From CAZMGG01 sp964565715 (lineage in GTDB: Bacteria; Planctomycetota; UBA1135; UBA2386): a stretch of 12,501 nucleotides of DNA. Under the pieces are notes generated by a model. That model ran no database searches. It worked only from the letters and a program-made list of their open reading frames with translations, and was not told the DNA's origin. This document shows positions 1 through 5,608 of this stretch, in pieces. Numbering within the stretch: the first letter of the stretch is position 1; every line of letters starts with the position of its first letter. Made by a program: the position numbers and the translations under genes. The stretch is taken from NCBI GenBank assembly GCA_964565715.1, contig CAZMGG010000156.1:1-12501 (forward strand), written 5' to 3'.

Positions 1-130
1 CCCCCCCCCCCCCCCCCCCCCCCCCGCCCTCCCGGCCCCCCCCCCCCCACACGCCCCACCCCCCCCCCCACCCGCCGCCGCACCCGCGGCCCCCCCCCCC
101 GCCCCGCGCCACCCGGCCCCCAAACCCCGC
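1..130. other. Poly-C low-complexity contig edge
   Basis: Nearly uninterrupted cytosine runs with a few G and A interruptions. No reading frame or structure is credible here. Long homopolymer C (G on the other strand) at a sequence end is typical of dark-cycle poly-G read artefacts assembled onto a contig edge, so the sequence may not exist in the organism. Normal mixed sequence resumes around 125-150. Confidence 0.75.
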
Positions 131-156
131 CGCAGCCCAAAACCGCGGCTCCAGCC

Positions 157-185
157 TTGACACCCCACACCAGTTCCAGTATTTC
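157..185 (+). promoter_or_regulatory. Putative sigma70-type promoter of the transposase gene
   Basis: A perfect TTGACA -35 box (157-162) lies 17 bp upstream of TATTTC (180-185), a weak -10 box. Transcription would begin near 192, only a few bases before the ATG at 198, giving an almost leaderless message. The -35 match and spacing are good; the -10 is poor, so this is a moderate call. Confidence 0.4.
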
Positions 186-197
186 CGCGCAATCAAG

Positions 198-923
198 ATG
201 GCCCGTCGCGCCACCAAGACCCGCGAGCAGCCCCTGCTGCCGATACCCGGCCGCCACGGCGGCGCCCGTCCCGGCGCGGGCCGCAAGCCGAAGCACGTGC
301 GCCCCGGCATCGACCACCGGCCGCGCCCGGCGCTGGCGGCGCGCTTCCCCGTCCACGTCACCCTCAAGCTGCGGCGCGGTCTGCCGCCCTTGCGGCGGAA
401 GGCCACCTACGCCGCCCTGCGAGCGGCGTTCGTCAAGGGCTGCACCGGCGGCGGGTCGATGGCCGCCGGCGGCGCATTCCGCCTCTGCCACTACGCGATC
501 CTCAACGAACATCTGCACCTGATCGTCGAAGGCCGCGACCGCGAGGCCCTCGCCCGCGGGCTGCAGGGCCTGCTGATCCGTATCGCCCGCGCCCTCAACA
601 AGCTGTGGCAGCGCCGGGGCGGTGTGTTCGCCGATCGCTACCACGACCGCATCCTGAAGACGCCGCGCGAGACCCGCAACGCGCTGCGCTACGTCCTGCA
701 GAACGGCAAGAAGCACGCAGCCGAGGGCCACGAGCTGGCGGTGCCACAGGCCATCGACACGTTCACCTCGGCGCCGTGGTTCGACGGCTGGCGCGAGTCC
801 TTGACGATCCGCGGCCTCGAGGTGGTCGTGCGACCCGTGGTCCCGTCACGCACTTGGCTCCTGTCGAAGGGCTGGCGGCGGCACGGTCTGCTGTCGGTGC
901 ACGAGTTGCCCGCCACCGGTTGA
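198..923 (+). CDS. IS200-like / REP-associated tyrosine transposase (Y1_Tnp family)
   Basis: A 241-residue single-strand DNA transposase of the HUH/Y1 superfamily (IS200/IS605 TnpA and RAYT branch), which nicks and joins DNA through a tyrosine. The basic N-terminus (residues 1-45, with a GARPGAGRK stretch) precedes the core, which starts at PVHVTLKLRR (51-60). The HUH metal site is H105-L-H107 within NEHLHLIVE. The probable catalytic tyrosine is Y165 in ALRYVLQNGKKH. A conserved FADRYH segment lies at 144-149 and PWFDGWR at 193-199. The C-terminal TWLL..GWRRHGLLSVHE region (219-236) is typical of planctomycete members, so the gene looks full length and intact. The ATG at 198 is chosen because upstream DNA has no coding character and MAR is a common start in this family. 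No second IS gene (TnpB) is present. The first bases of the gene recur at 5344-5364. Family call is firm; its activity and the sequences it mobilises are not known. Confidence 0.85.
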   Translation: MARRATKTREQPLLPIPGRHGGARPGAGRKPKHVRPGIDHRPRPALAARFPVHVTLKLRRGLPPLRRKATYAALRAAFVKGCTGGGSMAAGGAFRLCHYAILNEHLHLIVEGRDREALARGLQGLLIRIARALNKLWQRRGGVFADRYHDRILKTPRETRNALRYVLQNGKKHAAEGHELAVPQAIDTFTSAPWFDGWRESLTIRGLEVVVRPVVPSRTWLLSKGWRRHGLLSVHELPATG

Positions 924-1106
924 CGTCGCGCAACTGCGCCTTGGTCCCGACAGTCTGCGGCTCGGTGGGCCGGCGGGGATCTTGCCCCAACCCCTTGCCC
1001 GCAAGCCGCTTGCGATCGATCGGCGCGGCAGGAGGGTCTGTCCTGGGTTGCCAGCCCCCTGGGCTTCGCGCGATGACGCATTCGGCGCGCCCGATTGCCA
1101 AGCCCC
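924..1106. other. Intergenic region between transposase and cassette 1
   Basis: No credible gene. Small inverted repeats are visible, such as GCAAG-CCG-CTTGC near 1000-1013 and CCAG-CCCC-CTGG near 1051-1062, which might be REP-like hairpins recognised by the neighbouring transposase. They are short and could be chance in such GC-rich DNA. From 1083 the sequence CGGCGCGCCCGATT matches 3309-3322 upstream of cassette 2, marking the left edge of the duplicated segment. Confidence 0.4.
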
Positions 1107-1134
1107 TGTCAGCCCACGCGTAGAGAGGTAGCAT
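1107..1134 (+). promoter_or_regulatory. Putative promoter of cassette 1
   Basis: TAGCAT (1129-1134, TAnnnT class -10) lies within GGTAGCAT and 16 bp downstream of TGTCAG (1107-1112), a weak -35. The start codon at 1174 is 39 bases further on. The identical -10 at the identical distance from the ATG occurs in cassette 2 (3354-3359), and GGTAGCAT recurs at 7631-7638. The -35 assignment is weak. Confidence 0.4.
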
Positions 1135-1320
1135 TCCCCCGTTCCGGTTGCCCTCGCTTCAGGTCTCGCTCCCATGAAGCTCGAACCTGTCTACGTGCTC
1201 GCACCCCGCCCCGCGGCGCCTGCCATGCCGACGCGCCGGGCTTTCCTCTTCGCCGGTGCCGCCTTCCTCGGCGGTGCCGCAGCCGGATCCGCCGGCGGCT
1301 GGTGGTTCGGCACGCGATCG
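1127..1320 (+). repeat. Conserved promoter-leader-signal module, copy 1
   Basis: Aligned without gaps to 3352-3545, this 194-base segment shows six mismatches by my reading: one in the untranslated leader, one causing Glu4 to Asp, and four synonymous. It covers the -10 box, the whole leader and codons 1-49 of gene (i). Similarity falls sharply right after the codons for GTRS, where the mature proteins diverge. This is the most recently shared DNA between the two cassettes. Confidence 0.85.
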
Positions 1321-1662
1321 GTGCCGGAGGGCACTGGTGCGGAGGCTGCACCATCTGCCGACGAGAACATCATTTGGTTGCATGGGTTGTGCCATGACGC
1401 ATCGCCGATCGACGAACTGGTGCGCCGGAGAGTCAGTCTCTATTTCGCGGTCGCGCGCAGTGGATCCGACCCCATCCTTTGGCACGGCTTCGAGAGACTC
1501 TGCCGCGAGGTGCAGGACAACCCGCTGCTCGACAAGCGTCGCCAGATCGCCGACGAACTGTCTCAGACCCTATCGGAGGATCTGGTGCGGACCTATCCAC
1601 GGGCAAGGGCCGCGCAGTTGCGATACCAGGGTTCCTTGCAGGTCATTCGCGAGGGCCGCTGA
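1174..1662 (+). CDS. Cassette 1 gene (i): small protein with twin-arginine-type leader, function unknown
   Basis: A 162-residue protein of no family I recognise. Residues 20-26 (TRRAFLF) match the twin-arginine motif, followed by an Ala/Gly-rich hydrophobic stretch (25-45) ending in GGWWFGTRS. It is therefore probably exported by Tat or held in the membrane by that segment. The mature part is mostly helical and charged, and keeps a WLHxLC..AS motif (68-76) and two cysteines (C73, C110) shared with the paralogue at 3399. Those could form a disulfide or bind a ligand. An internal ATG at codon 18 would give a conventional short Tat n-region (MPTRR). I kept the first ATG because codons 1-17 are equally conserved between copies. 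The stop overlaps the next start (TGATG), implying translational coupling. No catalytic motif is visible. Confidence 0.75.
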   Translation: MKLEPVYVLAPRPAAPAMPTRRAFLFAGAAFLGGAAAGSAGGWWFGTRSVPEGTGAEAAPSADENIIWLHGLCHDASPIDELVRRRVSLYFAVARSGSDPILWHGFERLCREVQDNPLLDKRRQIADELSQTLSEDLVRTYPRARAAQLRYQGSLQVIREGR

Positions 1663-1922
1663 TGCAATCCGGCGGCGGTTCGATCAAGGGTCCCTCGAGC
1701 GCTGAGCCAGGGACGACCATCGAGATCGTCGTGCAGAACGGTGCCACCGAGGTGGAGGTGGGCCTGTCCGGAGACGGCACCGGGACCAGGTTTCCCGTGG
1801 GTCCGGATGGCAAGTGCTCGGTCCCTGTGCCGTTCAACTCCGCTGGACGCTACCTGATCATCCACACCACGGGGAAGCCGCCGAACGACTCTGTCAGCAT
1901 TCCCATCATCCTCACTGATTGA
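1662..1922 (+). CDS. Cassette 1 gene (ii): small beta-rich protein, function unknown
   Basis: An 86-residue protein read from an ATG that shares its A with the stop of gene (i). GAGGG at 1651-1655, six bases upstream, is a good Shine-Dalgarno site. Alternating hydrophobic residues (TIEIVVQNG, EVEVGLSG, CSVPVPF, GRYLIIHT, SVSIPIIL) predict a compact beta-sandwich, perhaps Ig-like. The paralogue at 3878 shares IKGP....G.TIE.VVQ, the FPV..GK...PVP core and GRY. No signal peptide is visible in either copy. Given the tight coupling to a Tat-type protein, it may act as a cytoplasmic partner or be co-exported with it; that is inference. It shows good conservation in frame with its paralogue, so it is a real gene although short. 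Confidence 0.72.
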   Translation: MQSGGGSIKGPSSAEPGTTIEIVVQNGATEVEVGLSGDGTGTRFPVGPDGKCSVPVPFNSAGRYLIIHTTGKPPNDSVSIPIILTD

Positions 1923-1934
1923 CACGGGTTCGCC

Positions 1935-3011
1935 ATGCAACCTCAACTCGCAACCATCGCCGCCCTCGCCCTGACCGCGGCAGCTCTATCCGCGCAGCAG
2001 GCTTTGACGGTGCCCTCGGGCAACGATCAGGCGGATGCCGCATCGCTCCTGTGGGTCGCTGGCTTCACGGCCAATGTGCGGCAGCAAACGGTGATCGACG
2101 CACGACACCTGCAGCCCTTGGTTGGCCGAACCATCACGGCGATGTCGTGGCGCCGGGATGCCCAGCCTGAGCCGTTCGCCGGAGGCATGGCCCAACTGAC
2201 CATTCGCCTCGCGCACTCTGGGCTGGACTCGCTGTCCGCATCGCCATCGTTCGCCGCGAACCTCGGCAGCAACTCGCACCTCGCTTTCGCCGGGCTCGTG
2301 ACCATCCCTGCGGCGCCCCCGTTGGCCCCGCCCGCGACATCCTGGGCCGCCACGCACGCGGTCAGGGTTTCGTTCTCGTCACCCTTCGTCTACCAGGGCG
2401 GCAACCTGATCGTCGACGTGGTCGGCAGCACGGTCGTCGGCCAGTCGACCCCCTGGTGGCCGGCTGATGCCGTGTGGGATGGGACCACTGGTTCCGAGCA
2501 GACCGTCGGCATCGGCAGCGGCGTGCATGCCAACCAGCTGGGGCAGTGGGCGTCGCTGTCGCCGCGCTCGCTCGTGCCTGGGGCCACGGCCCAACTATGG
2601 GCTCGCGGCACCGAGAACGGACTCGCGATCGCGTTCGTGGGAGGGGTGGGTGCCGCGCCGGGCGTGCCGGTGACGGCGTTCGTTCCCGAGGCGATGCCGC
2701 AGAGCCGGATCTACCTGCCGCTGCCGGCGCAGATGTTCGTGACCACGTTCTCCGAGATCCTGTCCCCCGGTGACGGCGGCGTTGCGCATCTGCGGTTCCA
2801 CATTCCCAACCAGCCTTGGGCGCTCGGCGCGACCTTCGGCAGCCAGTGGCTCGACGTGCAGCAGAACTTCGCGACCAGCAACGCGGCCAATGGCGCCATC
2901 TCCACCGTTCTGCCCACCCTTGGCATGAGCACGATCACGGGTGCGGCGGGGGACGTGGTGGGATCGGTGTCGATCACCCACGCCCACGTGATGCGGTTCG
3001 ACTACCAGTAG
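1935..3011 (+). CDS. Cassette 1 gene (iii): secreted protein of planctomycete type, function unknown
   Basis: A 358-residue exported protein. Residues 1-20 form a Sec signal (hydrophobic core ATIAALALTAAAL, likely cleavage after LSA, before QQA). The N-terminal half carries WVAGF, RQQTVIDA.HLQ, GR.ITA..WRR, FAGG..QLTIRLAH, PFVYQGGNLIVDVVG and WWPADAV. The C-terminal part carries IPNQPWALGA.FGSQWLD.QQNFATSNA. I associate such beta-rich motifs with large secreted paralogue families in deep-branching Planctomycetota, where function is unknown. No catalytic signature is apparent. It starts 12 bases after gene (ii) without a Shine-Dalgarno site and is the last gene of the operon. The paralogue at 4154 is alike throughout, roughly half the residues matching by eye. 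Confidence 0.8.
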   Translation: MQPQLATIAALALTAAALSAQQALTVPSGNDQADAASLLWVAGFTANVRQQTVIDARHLQPLVGRTITAMSWRRDAQPEPFAGGMAQLTIRLAHSGLDSLSASPSFAANLGSNSHLAFAGLVTIPAAPPLAPPATSWAATHAVRVSFSSPFVYQGGNLIVDVVGSTVVGQSTPWWPADAVWDGTTGSEQTVGIGSGVHANQLGQWASLSPRSLVPGATAQLWARGTENGLAIAFVGGVGAAPGVPVTAFVPEAMPQSRIYLPLPAQMFVTTFSEILSPGDGGVAHLRFHIPNQPWALGATFGSQWLDVQQNFATSNAANGAISTVLPTLGMSTITGAAGDVVGSVSITHAHVMRFDYQ

Positions 3012-3022
3012 GCGGCCGCTCC

Positions 3023-3047
3023 CAGGGCGCTCCGCGAGCGACCCCTG
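3023..3047 (+). terminator. Hairpin after cassette 1
   Basis: CAGGG plus CGCTC (3023-3032) pairs with GAGCG and CCCTG (3036-3040, 3043-3047) around a CGC loop, with a two-base bulge (AC). It begins 12 bases after the stop of gene (iii). No T-run follows, as is common in very GC-rich genomes. A second imperfect hairpin, CCAC-C-GTT / AAC-C-GTGG, follows at 3051-3070. Likely transcription terminator or mRNA 3' stabiliser. Confidence 0.5.
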
Positions 3048-3331
3048 AGACCACCGTTGCCCAACCGTGGAGCCCCGGCCAAATTAGTGCGCAATCAAGT
3101 TGATGTGGCGCCCCCCGGACTCGAGGACCTCACGATGCTCGACTTGCATTGCCTAAGCCCCGTCGCGAAGGCCGTCGGGCCAGCTACGTCGACCAGGGCG
3201 GGGATGCCGCCGTAAGTCACGTCCAGGAGCATCCTTACGACCCGTTTCCTCCCTCCTGCCCGCCGTCTCGTCTGCCATCCGCACCAGGTCTCGCCGCCCC
3301 GTCGCATGCGGCGCGCCCGATTTCACTCCCC
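3048..3331. other. Intergenic region between the two cassettes
   Basis: The gap between genes is 3012-3398. I see no gene here: the short frames lack coding pattern and conservation. It holds the cassette 1 hairpin, then the transposase-start motif at 3079-3100, then about 200 bases of unexplained mixed sequence, and from 3309 the duplicated upstream segment leading into cassette 2. Confidence 0.5.
3079..3100 (+). repeat. Transposase-start motif, copy 2 (cassette boundary)
   Basis: CCAAATTAGTGCGCAATCAAG followed by TTG matches CCAAATTGGTGCGCAATCAAG at 5334-5354 with a single difference. Its right half, GCGCAATCAAG, is identical to the bases just upstream of the transposase ATG (187-197). It lies about 70 bases past the end of cassette 1. 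Probably a remnant of an earlier transposase copy or an element recognised by the transposase. Confidence 0.6.
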
Positions 3332-3359
3332 TTCCAGGCCCCGCGTGCCGAGGTAGCAT
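3332..3359 (+). promoter_or_regulatory. Putative promoter of cassette 2
   Basis: TAGCAT (3354-3359) within GGTAGCAT lies 39 bases before the ATG at 3399, exactly as in cassette 1. TTCCAG (3332-3337) stands 16 bp upstream as a weak -35, in the same place as TGTCAG in cassette 1. The sequence just upstream of the -10 differs between the copies while the -10 and leader are conserved, so the two operons may differ in strength. Confidence 0.4.
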
Positions 3360-3545
3360 TCCCGCGTTCCGGTTGCCCTCGCTTCAGGTCTCGCTCCCAT
3401 GAAGCTCGATCCTGTCTACGTGCTCGCACCCCGCCCCGCGGCGCCTGCCATGCCGACGCGCCGGGCGTTCCTCTTCGCCGGTGCCGCCTTCCTCGGCGGT
3501 GCCGCCGCCGGTTCCGCCGGCGGCTGGTGGTTCGGCACCCGATCG
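3352..3545 (+). repeat. Conserved promoter-leader-signal module, copy 2
   Basis: Gapless partner of 1127-1320 with six mismatches in 194 bases. Includes the -10, the full untranslated leader and the signal-sequence codons of gene (i). The high identity ends abruptly at the codon for Ser49. Confidence 0.85.
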
Positions 3546-3872
3546 ACGCCCGCTGCGAGTGGAGGCAGAGCGGTTGAGCCAGAGGACCCTACGCTCGCTT
3601 GGCTACACGAGCTGTGCCGCGAGGCTTCGATCGAGGAGTTGGCCAAGGAGCGCACGAACCTGACTTTCGAACTCGGCCGTCGCGGGGATGACGAGATCCT
3701 CCGTCAGGGCTTCGTTCGTCTGTGCATGGGCGTTGCAAGCGACCGTTCCCTTGAAGGCAGAGAGGCGATCGCGGCACAACTCATCGACATGCTCGATCGA
3801 GCCCCGGCGTTGGCCGACATGCGTCAGGCTGGGTGGGTGCCTGCCCTGCGTCGGGCTGCTGGAGGTCGTTGA
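3399..3872 (+). CDS. Cassette 2 gene (i): small protein with twin-arginine-type leader, function unknown
   Basis: A 157-residue paralogue of the protein at 1174. Residues 1-49 differ from it only at residue 4 (Asp for Glu), with the same TRRAFLF motif (20-26) and Gly/Ala-rich hydrophobic segment. After residue 49 only about a third of positions match by eye. The retained ones include WLH.LC..AS (68-77), C73 and C109 in GFVRLC, and the terminal GGR/EGR. Substitutions in the mature part keep a helical, charged character, so both copies appear to be under constraint rather than decayed. Same alternative start at codon 18 as in copy 1. First gene of a three-gene operon; the next start follows after five bases. 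No enzymatic motif seen. Confidence 0.75.
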   Translation: MKLDPVYVLAPRPAAPAMPTRRAFLFAGAAFLGGAAAGSAGGWWFGTRSTPAASGGRAVEPEDPTLAWLHELCREASIEELAKERTNLTFELGRRGDDEILRQGFVRLCMGVASDRSLEGREAIAAQLIDMLDRAPALADMRQAGWVPALRRAAGGR

Positions 3873-3877
3873 AGCTC

Positions 3878-4132
3878 ATGAGGGGTGGCGAGATCAAGGG
3901 ACCGACCACTGCGCAGGCCGGTTCTACCATCGAAGTCGTCGTCCAAGGCGACGCCCCCTTCATCGAGGTAACGCTGCAGGGCTCGACGGAGACCACTACT
4001 TTCCCTGTCCCTCCGGGCAAGGCAGTCCAGATCCCTGTTCCCGCCAACAGTGGGGGCCGCTACATGCTGATCGTCATCAAGGGAGGGCGACCGCGCGGCT
4101 CGCATGAAGTTCTCATCACCTCGTCCGACTGA
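3878..4132 (+). CDS. Cassette 2 gene (ii): small beta-rich protein, function unknown
   Basis: An 84-residue paralogue of the protein at 1662, sharing the IKGP-T/S start, GSTIEVVVQ, an FPVPPGK core, IPVP, GRY and a terminal SD/TD. The alternating hydrophobic pattern again predicts a small beta-sandwich. It lacks the cysteine present in copy 1 and has no signal peptide. GGAGG at 3861-3865 lies 12 bases upstream of the ATG and may serve as a ribosome site. The start at 3878 is chosen because the homology with copy 1 begins there; an in-frame ATG at 3833 would add 15 residues with no counterpart. Gene order and spacing match cassette 1. Confidence 0.7.
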   Translation: MRGGEIKGPTTAQAGSTIEVVVQGDAPFIEVTLQGSTETTTFPVPPGKAVQIPVPANSGGRYMLIVIKGGRPRGSHEVLITSSD

Positions 4133-4153
4133 GATTCGATCCAAGGCCAACAC

Positions 4154-5227
4154 ATGCTTCGCTCCACCACCATTCTGACATCGCTCGCCCTCACTGGCGC
4201 CGTCGTGGGTCAGCAGGCTCTGACGGTGCCGTCCGCCTACGAGGCGCAGGATGCAACCACACACCTTTGGGTTGCGGGTTTCGCGGCCGACCTTCGCCAG
4301 CAGACGGTGATCGACGCATGGCACCTGCAGGCGATGGTGGGTCGACCCATCACGGCTCTCGCTTGGCGAAGGAACGCTGAGAACGACGCGTTCGCGGGAG
4401 GTACGGTCAACCTGACGGTTCGACTCGCCCATACCTCGGTGAGTGCGTTGACGGCGTCGGAGAGCTTCGCTGTCAACCTTGGTGCGCAGTCCGTACTGGT
4501 CTGGGATGGGCCTGTGACCGTACCGCCTTCGCCGCCGATGGTGGGTCCTGTCGCCACATGGGGACCCAACCAGATCGTCAGACTGCCACTGACCACGCCT
4601 TTCACCTACCAGGGCGGCAACCTGATGGTGGATGTCGTCGGCTACACCACCGGAACGCAATCCGTGGGTTGGTGGCCCGCGGATGCGGTGTTCGACCCAA
4701 CCTCCGGCTCGGTGCAGAGTGTTGGAGTCGGCTGCGGCTCCCAGGCGGGCGCCAGTGGGCAGTGGGCTCTGGTTGCTCCGACATCGCTGATCCCGGGCGC
4801 GAGCGCGCAACTCATGGCGAGGGGTGATCAGTCGGGGCTCACGATCGTGTTCATCGGGGCGCCGGCGTCCCTCCCTGGTGTTCCCCTCACGGTTTTCCTG
4901 CCCGAGGCATCACCAGCCTGTCGGGTCTACCTACCTGTCGTGGCTGGATTCGCTCTCATGAGCTTCGGCAGCGTTGTCGTGCCGGGCCTGTCGGGAGAGG
5001 CCTACTACACCTTCCCAATTCCGAACCAGCCCTGGGCCCTCGGTGCTTCCTTCGGCAGCCAGTGGCTCGACTTGCAGCAGAACTTCGCCACCAGCAACGC
5101 CGTGAACGCGACCATCGCATCCACGCTGCCGTCGCTTGGCATGAGTGTCGTGCGGGGTGTCCCGAGCGACGCGCGGGGCACCGTGGTCGTCAATCAGGCC
5201 CACGTTCTCCGCTTCGAGTTCCAGTGA
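4154..5227 (+). CDS. Cassette 2 gene (iii): secreted protein of planctomycete type, function unknown
   Basis: A 357-residue paralogue of the protein at 1935. The Sec signal spans residues 1-19 (hydrophobic ILTSLALTGAVV, likely cleavage before QQA). The QQALTVPS start of the mature protein, RQQTVIDA.HLQ, WRR.A, FAGG, PFTYQGGNLMVDVVG, WWPADAV, GQWA, SL.PGA.AQL.ARG and the IPNQPWALGA.FGSQWLDLQQNFATSNA block are shared with copy 1. The longest near-identical DNA between the two is the block at 5024-5101 against 2808-2885. AAGG at 4143-4146, seven bases before the ATG, is a plausible ribosome site. Likely extracellular or cell-surface; I cannot assign a function and see no catalytic residues. Confidence 0.8.
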   Translation: MLRSTTILTSLALTGAVVGQQALTVPSAYEAQDATTHLWVAGFAADLRQQTVIDAWHLQAMVGRPITALAWRRNAENDAFAGGTVNLTVRLAHTSVSALTASESFAVNLGAQSVLVWDGPVTVPPSPPMVGPVATWGPNQIVRLPLTTPFTYQGGNLMVDVVGYTTGTQSVGWWPADAVFDPTSGSVQSVGVGCGSQAGASGQWALVAPTSLIPGASAQLMARGDQSGLTIVFIGAPASLPGVPLTVFLPEASPACRVYLPVVAGFALMSFGSVVVPGLSGEAYYTFPIPNQPWALGASFGSQWLDLQQNFATSNAVNATIASTLPSLGMSVVRGVPSDARGTVVVNQAHVLRFEFQ

Positions 5228-5228
5228 C

Positions 5229-5254
5229 CTCTGCGAGCGGGACGATTCGCAGAG
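5229..5254 (+). terminator. Hairpin after cassette 2
   Basis: Perfect 8-bp inverted repeat CTCTGCGA (5229-5236) / TCGCAGAG (5247-5254) with a ten-base loop, starting two bases after the stop of gene (iii). Downstream TCCCTCTGCTC is pyrimidine-rich but has no T-run. Likely terminator or 3' stabilising structure for the cassette 2 operon. Its sequence is unrelated to the hairpin after cassette 1. Confidence 0.55.
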
Positions 5255-5608
5255 TCCCTCTGCTCTGAGCGGCGATTCGGTCTGGCGTGCCCTTGGCGCG
5301 TGCTTACTCGTAGGAGATCCGGGCCCGCACCGCCCAAATTGGTGCGCAATCAAGATGGCCCGTCCCCAGCCCGTCCCGAGCCTTGACTGTGCCTCCGCCG
5401 CGCACGAGGTGGGCGAGGGGGCGCCACCTGCGGCGAACGCGCGCCGGCTTCCGGGCCGCCCGGATGCCGTGATCGCCGCGGAGCGCGCCCTGTAGAGGCC
5501 TGGAGCGCCGCGGGCGCACCCGATGGGGGGCCGCTGCGTCGCGGGCGAGTCCGACGCCCACGCCATGCTTGCGCGCACCGGCCCCGCCCTGTACTCCCGC
5601 CGGCGCCG
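5255..5608. other. Intergenic region between cassette 2 and the phosphatase
   Basis: The gap between genes is 5228-5608. I see no convincing gene. It contains the terminator hairpin, a 6-bp stem CGCACC / GGTGCG (5326-5331 / 5341-5346) overlapping the transposase-start motif, and a short open frame (5355-5495) beginning with the transposase start codons (MARP) but quickly losing resemblance. This is probably a decayed transposase 5' end. The remainder is GC-rich and unassigned. Confidence 0.5.
5334..5364 (+). repeat. Transposase-start motif, copy 3 (cassette boundary)
   Basis: Bases 5344-5364 are identical to 187-207, which span the eleven bases before the transposase ATG and its first ten coding bases (core GCGCAATCAAGATGGCCCGT). 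The left part matches 3079-3099. Together the three copies flank the two cassettes. Downstream of 5364 no extended resemblance to the transposase gene is visible. Confidence 0.65.

Noticed and set aside
1..130. Telomere-like or G-quadruplex-forming terminus
   Set aside because: The G-rich complementary strand could form quadruplexes, but irregular poly-C at a contig edge is better explained as an artefact.
1000..1062. REP palindromes for the transposase
   Set aside because: The stems are only four or five base pairs and are not repeated elsewhere in the window, so they are not called as REP elements.
3824..4810. 328-residue open frame on the minus strand
   Set aside because: Antisense to cassette 2 genes (ii) and (iii), which are supported by paralogues in frame; Arg-rich and without recognisable domains.
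5355..5495. 46-codon frame starting with the transposase start codons
   Set aside because: Only the first few codons match the transposase; the rest shows no family sequence. Treated as a repeat remnant, not a gene.
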